From Candidatus Hydrogenedentota bacterium (GTDB lineage Bacteria; Hydrogenedentota; Hydrogenedentia; Hydrogenedentales; SLHB01): a stretch of 16,591 nucleotides of DNA. Under the pieces are notes generated by a model that saw nothing but the letters and a program-made list of their open reading frames with translations, was not told the origin of the DNA and searched no databases. This document shows, one piece after another, positions 11,552 to 16,591 of the stretch. The translations under genes were made by a program, and so were the position numbers. The stretch spans positions 1 to 16,591 of the forward strand of contig SKRY01000436.1 in NCBI GenBank assembly GCA_007118235.1, given 5' to 3'. Every line of letters begins with the position of its first letter. Positions within the stretch are counted from its first letter, which is position 1.

Positions 11552-13639
11552 GTGTCTCGACGCCGTTACCCATTGGAAACTGTTCGTAATATCGGCATCA
11601 TGGCCCATATTGACGCCGGTAAGACGACTGTGACCGAACGGGTCCTGTTTTATTCGGGCCGGTTGCACCGGGTGGGTGAGGTCCATGAAGGGACCGCAAC
11701 GACGGACTACATGGACCAAGAGCGCGAGCGCGGCATCACGATTACGTCCGCGGCCACGGCGTGCGAATGGAACAATCACCGGATTAATATCATTGATACG
11801 CCCGGTCACGTGGACTTCACGGCCGAGGTCGAGCGGAGTCTGCGCGTGCTGGACGGGGCTGTCGCGGTGTTTTGCGCGGTGGCGGGCGTGCAGCCGCAAT
11901 CCGAGACGGTGTGGCATCAGGCCGATCGCTACAAAGTGCCTCGTGTTGCGTTCATCAATAAGATGGACCGCGTCGGCGCCGATTTCGCCAAGGCGGTCCA
12001 AAGCATGCGCGAGCGCCTCGGCGCCATGCCGGTGCCGCTTCAGATCCCTGTGGGCGAGGAAGAGAATTTCCGGGGCATCATCGACGTGGTCGGGCGGCGG
12101 ATGGTGACGTGGGAAGGCGAGGGTATTGGCGCCAAGCAGGTCTTCAAGGACATTCCGGAAGATTATGTGGACGCGTTCGAGGATGCGCGCCTTGCCGCGG
12201 TCGAGCTTGCGGCCGAGGTGGACGAGGTCGTGATGGACCGGTATGTTCACGAGGAAGACGTCACCGACGAGGAGTTGCGAACGGCGGTGCGTAAGGGAGC
12301 GCTCGCCCTGGAAATTGTGCCGGTGCTTTGCGGTACGGCCTTGAAGAACAAAGGGATTCAGCTGTTACTGGACGCGGTGGTTGATTACTTGCCCTCGCCG
12401 GTGGAGATGCACGCCATCGTCGGGCATGATCCGAAGGATGAAAGCAAGGAACTCACGCGCGAACCCTCGTACGATGAACCGTTCAGCGCGTTGGTGTTCA
12501 AGATCCTGACCGATCCCCACGTCGGCCGCTTGACCTTTGTGCGCGTTTATTCGGGCTGCATTCGCACGGGCAACCAGGCGCTCAATGTCCGCACGGGCCG
12601 CAAGGAGCGGCTTGGCCGGTTGTTGGAGATGCACGCGGATGAGCGCATTGAGCTTGAAGAGCTTGGGGCCGGAGACATTGGCGCGGTCATCGGCGCCAAG
12701 AAGGCGACCACGGGGGATACGTTGTGTGACCCGGCCGCTCCGATTACACTCATGTCGGTGAAGTTCCCGGAACCCGTGGTTCACGTCGCCATCGAACCCA
12801 AGAGCCGGGCCGATCAGGACAAGTTGTCGGATGCCTTGGTGAAGCTGAGCGAGGAAGACCCGACATTTCGCGTCCGGCAGGACGAGGAAACCGGCCAGAC
12901 GATCATCGCGGGCATGGGCGAGTTGCACCTCGACATTATCTGCGACCGCATGAAGCGGGAATTCAATGTCGCGGCGAACATCGGGCGTCCAATGGTGGCC
13001 TACCGTGAAACACTGCGGACACGGTGTGAAGCCGAGGGCCGGTTCGTCCGGCAGTCCGGGGGGCGCGGTCAATATGGCCATGTGCAGTTGGCCCTTGAAC
13101 CGGGCGAGCCGGGTTCGCATTTTGTATTCGAGAACCAAATCGTGGGCGGGGCTATCCCCAAGGAATTTATTCCCGCCGTCCAACAGGGGGCAAAAGAAGC
13201 CTTGGAGAGTGGTATTGTGGCGGGCTACCCCATGGTGGATGTAAAGGTGATTTTACTGGACGGAAGCTATCACGAGGTGGATTCATCCGAGATCGCCTTC
13301 CAGGCGGCGGGGTCCATAGCGGTGCGGGAAGCCGCCCGGAAAGGCCAGCCAGTCCTGCTCGAGCCCATCATGGAGGTCGAGGTGGTGTGTCCGGATGAAT
13401 ATACCGGCGAGGTGATCAGCGACTTCAATGGCCGCCGGGGACGTTTGGAAGGCATGGAGCAGCAAGGCAACGTGCGCAAGGTGCACGCGAAGGCTCCGCT
13501 GGCCGAGATGTTCGGGTATGCCAACGATATCCGGTCGCGGACCCAGGGCCGGGCGTCGTATAGCATGGAGTTTTCCGGTTACGAAGAAGTTCCGGCCAAT
13601 ATCGCCCGGGAAATTATGGAGCGTAGCGGCGCCGCGTAG
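11552..13639 (+). CDS. fusA: Elongation factor G
   Basis: EF-G is the GTPase that drives ribosomal translocation and, with RRF, recycling. It is 695 residues, normal for the family. Start is GTG 11552 with AAGGAAA 6 bases upstream. GTP-binding motifs are AHIDAGKTT (18-26), RGITITSAAT, DTPGH (82-86) and NKMD (136-139). The effector segment HEGTATTDYMDQERERG is intact. Domain III holds GMGELHLDII, domain IV holds RQSGGRGQYGHV, and the C-terminal region holds GRRGRLEGME and LAEMFGYANDIRSRTQGRA, as in canonical EF-G rather than the paralogous recycling or Tet-resistance forms. It follows a 333-base structured spacer after rpsG and precedes tuf by 77 bases. Confidence 0.97.
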   Translation: MSRRRYPLETVRNIGIMAHIDAGKTTVTERVLFYSGRLHRVGEVHEGTATTDYMDQERERGITITSAATACEWNNHRINIIDTPGHVDFTAEVERSLRVLDGAVAVFCAVAGVQPQSETVWHQADRYKVPRVAFINKMDRVGADFAKAVQSMRERLGAMPVPLQIPVGEEENFRGIIDVVGRRMVTWEGEGIGAKQVFKDIPEDYVDAFEDARLAAVELAAEVDEVVMDRYVHEEDVTDEELRTAVRKGALALEIVPVLCGTALKNKGIQLLLDAVVDYLPSPVEMHAIVGHDPKDESKELTREPSYDEPFSALVFKILTDPHVGRLTFVRVYSGCIRTGNQALNVRTGRKERLGRLLEMHADERIELEELGAGDIGAVIGAKKATTGDTLCDPAAPITLMSVKFPEPVVHVAIEPKSRADQDKLSDALVKLSEEDPTFRVRQDEETGQTIIAGMGELHLDIICDRMKREFNVAANIGRPMVAYRETLRTRCEAEGRFVRQSGGRGQYGHVQLALEPGEPGSHFVFENQIVGGAIPKEFIPAVQQGAKEALESGIVAGYPMVDVKVILLDGSYHEVDSSEIAFQAAGSIAVREAARKGQPVLLEPIMEVEVVCPDEYTGEVISDFNGRRGRLEGMEQQGNVRKVHAKAPLAEMFGYANDIRSRTQGRASYSMEFSGYEEVPANIAREIMERSGAA

Positions 13640-13716
13640 CGCCGGGGAAGCGTGGGTAGCCGAAGGCAGGCTGGCGCTTGTGAAAATTGGAGTGTTAGGG
13701 AAGGAGACGCGAGTCA

Positions 13717-14910
13717 ATGGCGAAGCAGAAATTTGAGCGGAAGAAGCCGCACGTCAACATCGGCACGATTGGTCACGTGGACCATGGCAAGACGACGTTG
13801 ACGAGCGCGATCACGAAGGTGCTTGCCGAGACGGGCGGCGCGACGTGGATGGAGTTCGACAGTATAGACAAGGCTCCGGAGGAGAAGGAGCGGGGCATCA
13901 CGATATCGATCGCGCACGTGGAGTACGAGACGGAGACCCGTCACTATGCGCACGTGGACTGTCCGGGTCACGCGGACTATATCAAGAACATGATTACGGG
14001 CGCGGCTCAGATGGACGGGGCGATTTTGGTGGTCGCGGCCGACGATGGTCCGATGGCTCAGACGCGCGAGCACATTTTGTTGGCGCGTCAGGTGAACGTG
14101 CCGGCGATTGCGGTGTTTTTGAACAAGGTCGACAAGGTGGACGATCCCGAGTTGTTGGACTTGGTTGAGTTGGAGCTTCGGGAGTTGTTGACGCGTTACG
14201 AGTTTCCCGGCGATGATATTCCGATAGTCCGGGGTTCGGCGTTGGCGGCCATGGAGGGGCGGGACCCCGAGATTGGCCATGACGCGGTGTTGAAGCTGAT
14301 GCAGGAGGTGGACGCCTACATACCCGAGCCGGAGCGCGATTTGGACAAGCCGTTCTTGATGCCGATTGAGGACGTGTTCACGATCACGGGCCGGGGCACG
14401 GTGGTGACGGGCGCGATTCAGCAGGGCAAGATTCATGTCCAGGACAAGGTGCAGCTGGTGGGCATGATGGAAAAGCCCATGGACACGACGGTGACGGGCG
14501 TGGAGATGTTCCGCAAGATGATGGACGAGGGCCAGGCCGGGGACAACGTGGGCCTGTTGCTTCGTGGCATCGACCGGGAACAGGTCGAGCGGGGCATGGT
14601 GGTGGCCGCGCCGCGCAGCATCACGCCGCACACCAAGTTCGAGGGCGAGGTGTACGTGCTGAAGAAGGAAGAGGGTGGCCGGCACACGCCGTTCTTCAAC
14701 GGTTACCGTCCGCAGTTCTACTTCCGCACCACGGACGTGACGGGCACGTTGAACCTGCCCGACGGTGTAGAGATGGTCATGCCCGGCGACAACGTCACCA
14801 TCACGGGCGAGTTGATCACTTCCATCGCCATGGACGAGAACCTGCGCTTCGCCATCCGCGAAGGCGGCCGGACCGTGGGCGCGGGCGTGGTGACCAAGAT
14901 TATCGAGTAA
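13717..14910 (+). CDS. tuf: Elongation factor Tu
   Basis: EF-Tu delivers aminoacyl-tRNA to the ribosome as a GTP complex. It is 397 residues. AAGGAG lies 10 bases before the ATG. Motifs are GHVDHGKTT (19-27), RGITIS, DCPGH, NKVD, and the domain 2-3 sequences EDVFTITGRGTVVTG, GGRHTPFFNGYRPQFYFRT and the C-terminal IREGGRTVGAGVVTK. Ala114 replaces the nearly invariant proline in GPMPQTREH. Codon choice changes along the gene: up to about 14460 Glu is always GAG (21 codons) and Leu mostly TTG (15 of 19), whereas downstream GAA, CTG and ATC appear as in the neighbours. It links the fusA side to rpmG-trnW-secE; a second tuf elsewhere is possible but not visible. Confidence 0.97.
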   Translation: MAKQKFERKKPHVNIGTIGHVDHGKTTLTSAITKVLAETGGATWMEFDSIDKAPEEKERGITISIAHVEYETETRHYAHVDCPGHADYIKNMITGAAQMDGAILVVAADDGPMAQTREHILLARQVNVPAIAVFLNKVDKVDDPELLDLVELELRELLTRYEFPGDDIPIVRGSALAAMEGRDPEIGHDAVLKLMQEVDAYIPEPERDLDKPFLMPIEDVFTITGRGTVVTGAIQQGKIHVQDKVQLVGMMEKPMDTTVTGVEMFRKMMDEGQAGDNVGLLLRGIDREQVERGMVVAAPRSITPHTKFEGEVYVLKKEEGGRHTPFFNGYRPQFYFRTTDVTGTLNLPDGVEMVMPGDNVTITGELITSIAMDENLRFAIREGGRTVGAGVVTKIIE

Positions 14911-14928
14911 GCGGAGACTGGACAAACC

Positions 14929-15078
14929 ATGCGCGAGAATGTCATACTGCAGTGTACGGAGTGTAAGCGGCGGAACTACACGGCTACGCGCGACAAGCGC
15001 AAGAAACCCAATCGCCTGGAGCTGAAGAAGTACTGCCGTTTCGACCGCAAACACACGCTTCACCGGGAGACAAAGTGA
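14929..15078 (+). CDS. rpmG: 50S ribosomal protein L33
   Basis: L33 is a small protein near the E site of the large subunit. It has 49 residues: MRENVILQCTECKRRNY at the N-terminus, then KKPNRLELKKYC and RKHTLHRETK at the C-terminus. The start is ATG 14929, 18 bases after tuf, with GGAG at 14912-14915 rather far upstream. It resembles the zinc-ribbon (C+) form with Cys9, Cys12 and Cys36, but the fourth ligand position, normally Cys in CPxCRKH, is Asp39 (codon GAC). The order tuf, rpmG, tRNA-Trp, secE is common in bacteria, which supports the identification. Confidence 0.93.
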   Translation: MRENVILQCTECKRRNYTATRDKRKKPNRLELKKYCRFDRKHTLHRETK

Positions 15079-15102
15079 AGCCGGATCCGTGTTTCTTTTT
15101 GC

Positions 15103-15179
15103 AGGACTGTAGCTCAATCGGCTAGAGCAGCGGCCTCCAAAGCCGAAGGTTGGGGGTTCGAGTCCCTCCAGTCCTGCCA
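15103..15179 (+). tRNA. trnW: tRNA-Trp (CCA)
   Basis: A full 77-base cloverleaf with encoded CCA. The acceptor AGGACTG pairs perfectly with CAGTCCT. The D stem is GCTC/GAGC, the anticodon loop is CTCCAAA with anticodon CCA for UGG codons, and the T arm has TTCGAGT with one G-T pair. The discriminator is G73. The outermost anticodon-stem position is a G-A mismatch (27-43). It sits between rpmG and secE, the usual position of tRNA-Trp, and was probably processed from the tuf-secE transcript. Confidence 0.96.
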
Positions 15180-15207
15180 TTCTTTACTATTTCCGTAAGA
15201 GGTTCTT

Positions 15208-15438
15208 ATGGCCAAGCAAGCGAGCGCCGTTCAGGCGAAAGCCGGATTTTTTGATCGAATCCGGCAGTTCTTTTCCGAGGTCCAGCACGAAATGACCAAG
15301 GTGACGTGGCCGCCTTGGGAAGAACTGAAACACTCCACCGCCATCGTGCTGTTCATGTTGGTTCTGTTTGCCTCCATCATCTTCGTGATGGATAACGTAT
15401 TCAGCACCATCGTGATGTTCGTCCTGCGGCTGGGCTAG
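15208..15438 (+). CDS. secE: Preprotein translocase subunit SecE
   Basis: SecE clamps the SecY channel in the inner membrane. At 76 residues it is the short one-span form. The amphipathic helix and signature occupy residues about 14-40: FFSEVQHEMTKVTWPPWEEL. A single transmembrane helix follows at about 43-62 (IVLFMLVLFASIIFV). AAGAGG lies 5 bases before the ATG. It is 28 bases after tRNA-Trp and 13 bases before nusG, the standard secE-nusG pair. Confidence 0.95.
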   Translation: MAKQASAVQAKAGFFDRIRQFFSEVQHEMTKVTWPPWEELKHSTAIVLFMLVLFASIIFVMDNVFSTIVMFVLRLG

Positions 15439-15451
15439 GGGGTCAATACTG

Positions 15452-16126
15452 GTGGCCGAAGAATACACGCCGGACGAAGAGCCCGGCGCGCCGGAACATG
15501 ACGGCGAGCACCGCGTCGAAGATGGCGAGCCGGAGGAGCAGGAGACGGAACAGCCCATGCTGGCGCCGGATCCGGACGATGGCGTCCGGCGGCGGTGGTA
15601 CGCCTTGCACGCCTACTCGGGCCAGGAAGGCTCGGTGAAGAAGAACCTGCTGGCCAACGCCGACCAGGAGGGTCTCGCCCATTTGGTGACCGATGTGTTC
15701 GTGCCGATGGAAGAAGTGGCCGAAATCAAGTCGGGCGAGAAGAAAGTGTCGAAGCGGAAGTTCTTTCCCGGATATGTCCTCGTCCGATTGCCGGAGCACC
15801 CGGAACAGAACCCCGACCTTTGGCATCTCGTGAAGAATACATCGGGCGTGAGCGGCTTCATTGGCGCCCGTACCGCCCCGGTTCCCCTCGAGGACAGCGA
15901 GGTCGAGGCCATTGTTGAGGAGATACGCGGTGAGCGGGAGCGTCCGCGTCCCAAGGTGGCGTTCGAACAGGGTGAACGAGTCAAGATCATTGACGGACCG
16001 TTCGCGAATTTTCTGGGTAACATCGATACAGTCAACGAAGAGCGCGGCAAGCTCAAGGTTATGGTTGAAATCTTCGAGCGCCTGACCAGTGTGGAAGTGG
16101 AGTTCTGGCAGGTCGAGAAGATGTAA
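15452..16126 (+). CDS. nusG: Transcription termination/antitermination factor NusG
   Basis: NusG binds the polymerase clamp and couples elongation to Rho or the ribosome. It has 224 residues, longer than the usual ~180. I chose GTG 15452 because AGGGGG lies about 9 bases upstream; an internal ATG at codon 36 has only a weak, distant AGGAG. Residues 1-45 are a very acidic extension rich in Glu and Asp. The NGN domain runs from about 48 (RRWYALHAYSGQE) to about 150 and contains KFFPGYVLVRL and TSGVSGFIG. The KOW domain starts near 171 (FEQGERVKIIDGPFANFLG) and ends with VEVEFWQVEKM. It follows secE and precedes rplK after a 220-base spacer. Confidence 0.95.
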   Translation: MAEEYTPDEEPGAPEHDGEHRVEDGEPEEQETEQPMLAPDPDDGVRRRWYALHAYSGQEGSVKKNLLANADQEGLAHLVTDVFVPMEEVAEIKSGEKKVSKRKFFPGYVLVRLPEHPEQNPDLWHLVKNTSGVSGFIGARTAPVPLEDSEVEAIVEEIRGERERPRPKVAFEQGERVKIIDGPFANFLGNIDTVNEERGKLKVMVEIFERLTSVEVEFWQVEKM

Positions 16127-16160
16127 CCATGCGCGATTCCCGCGACTGGGGAGTTAGGGT

Positions 16161-16189
16161 CCCGGGCCGCATGCCGGATCTTGTTTTTT
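16161..16189 (+). terminator. Possible intrinsic terminator or attenuator after nusG
   Basis: CCGGGC (16162-16167) pairs with GCCGG (16173-16177): 5 base pairs with one bulged G and a 5-base loop. A T-rich tract (TCTTGTTTTTT) follows within two bases. It lies 35 bases after the nusG stop. The stem is short, so termination could be partial. Confidence 0.4.
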
Positions 16190-16266
16190 CCGGATCCAGC
16201 CAGTGGGAGCCGCGCTAGTGGGCAAGGGACGCCTCATCGCCATTCCTGTCGGCCGGTAATTCCCTA

Positions 16267-16309
16267 AACCGCACCAAGCGGTTCGGCGGCCCATATGCGG
16301 GTGACCCGC
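16267..16309 (+). promoter_or_regulatory. Hairpins in the rplK leader
   Basis: A perfect 6 base-pair hairpin, AACCGC with GCGGTT around ACCAA (16267-16283), is followed by GCGGG-TGA-CCCGC (16297-16309). In E. coli the mRNA ahead of rplK carries the binding site by which L1 represses rplK-rplA; a similar role here is possible by position only. TAGAAT at 16316-16321 resembles a -10 box but has no matching -35. Confidence 0.3.
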
Positions 16310-16346
16310 GGTCAGTAGAATATCAGCATAAACACGGAGCACCACC

Positions 16347-16591
16347 ATGGCAAAAGGCAAGAGTAAGAACGTAAAGGCGCAGATCAAGTTGCAATGCCCA
16401 GCGGGCCAAGCGAATCCGGCCCCGCCCGTGGGGCCCGCGCTGGGTCAGCATGGCGTCAATATCATGGACTTCTGTAAACAGTTCAACGAGCATACCAAAG
16501 ACAAAGAGGGCTTGATCATTCCCGTGGTCATCACGGTGTTTGAAGACCGCAGTTTCACCTTCATCACGAAGAGTCCGCCGGCGGCGGTCCT
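16347..16591 (+). CDS. rplK: 50S ribosomal protein L11 (3' end outside window)
   Basis: L11 binds the GTPase-associated centre of 23S rRNA and is needed for factor function and RelA activation. The visible 81 codons begin at ATG 16347 with GGAG 7 bases upstream. They show the family's N-terminal domain: PAGQANPAPPVGPALGQHG (prolines of the thiostrepton/micrococcin site present), NIMDFCKQFN, LIIPVVITVFEDRSFTF and TKSPPAAV. About 60 C-terminal residues are missing beyond the window. It follows nusG as is usual, and rplA would be expected next. Confidence 0.97.
   Translation, partial: MAKGKSKNVKAQIKLQCPAGQANPAPPVGPALGQHGVNIMDFCKQFNEHTKDKEGLIIPVVITVFEDRSFTFITKSPPAAV

Noticed and set aside
16174..16196. 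Direct repeat CCGGATC in the nusG-rplK spacer as an insertion or attachment site
   Set aside because: Only 7 bases, no integrase, transposase or foreign segment between the copies; better explained by the hairpin and T-tract.

Overview
The window is the RNA polymerase and translation-factor core of a bacterial chromosome. Two envelope or secreted-protein genes sit at its left edge. The DNA is moderately GC-rich with Shine-Dalgarno-led genes. The beta and beta-prime subunits carry the large insertions typical of Gram-negative-type polymerases. The flanking genes encode a lipoprotein with a LamG-like fold and a discoidin (F5/8 type C) protein. Such proteins are abundant in uncultured Hydrogenedentota, Planctomycetota and Lentisphaerota genomes, so I lean to a lineage of that kind. 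This placement is an inference with low confidence; no 16S gene is present.

Layout. Positions 1-614 (minus strand) hold a lipoprotein gene cut by the window edge. Positions 615-971 are a divergent spacer with an extended -10 promoter. Positions 972-1670 (plus) encode a secreted discoidin-domain protein. A promoter at 1745-1773 and a hairpin-rich leader then precede rpoB and rpoC (1930-9948), which are separated by 3 bases. A 355-base spacer holds several hairpins, a possible terminator and a near-consensus promoter (10199-10227). It leads into rpsL, rpsG, a structured 333-base spacer, fusA, tuf, rpmG, tRNA-Trp, secE and nusG. A possible terminator and further hairpins separate nusG from rplK, which runs off the right edge.

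The genes supply the catalytic core of RNA polymerase, two small-subunit proteins of the decoding and mRNA-binding regions (S12, S7), both main elongation GTPases, L33 and L11, tRNA-Trp, the SecE translocon subunit and the NusG elongation factor. The order is a rearranged version of the usual tuf-secE-nusG-rplKAJL-rpoBC-rpsLG-fusA-tuf supercluster. Here one tuf joins the fusA end to the rpmG-trnW-secE-nusG-rplK end, and rpoB has lost its normal rplL neighbour.

I found no mobile element, CRISPR array or defence system. The most interesting signals are the potentially switching RNA structure between rpsG and fusA, the permuted operon order, the two-part codon usage of tuf, the Cys-to-Asp change in the L33 zinc ribbon, and the C-terminal insertion in S12.
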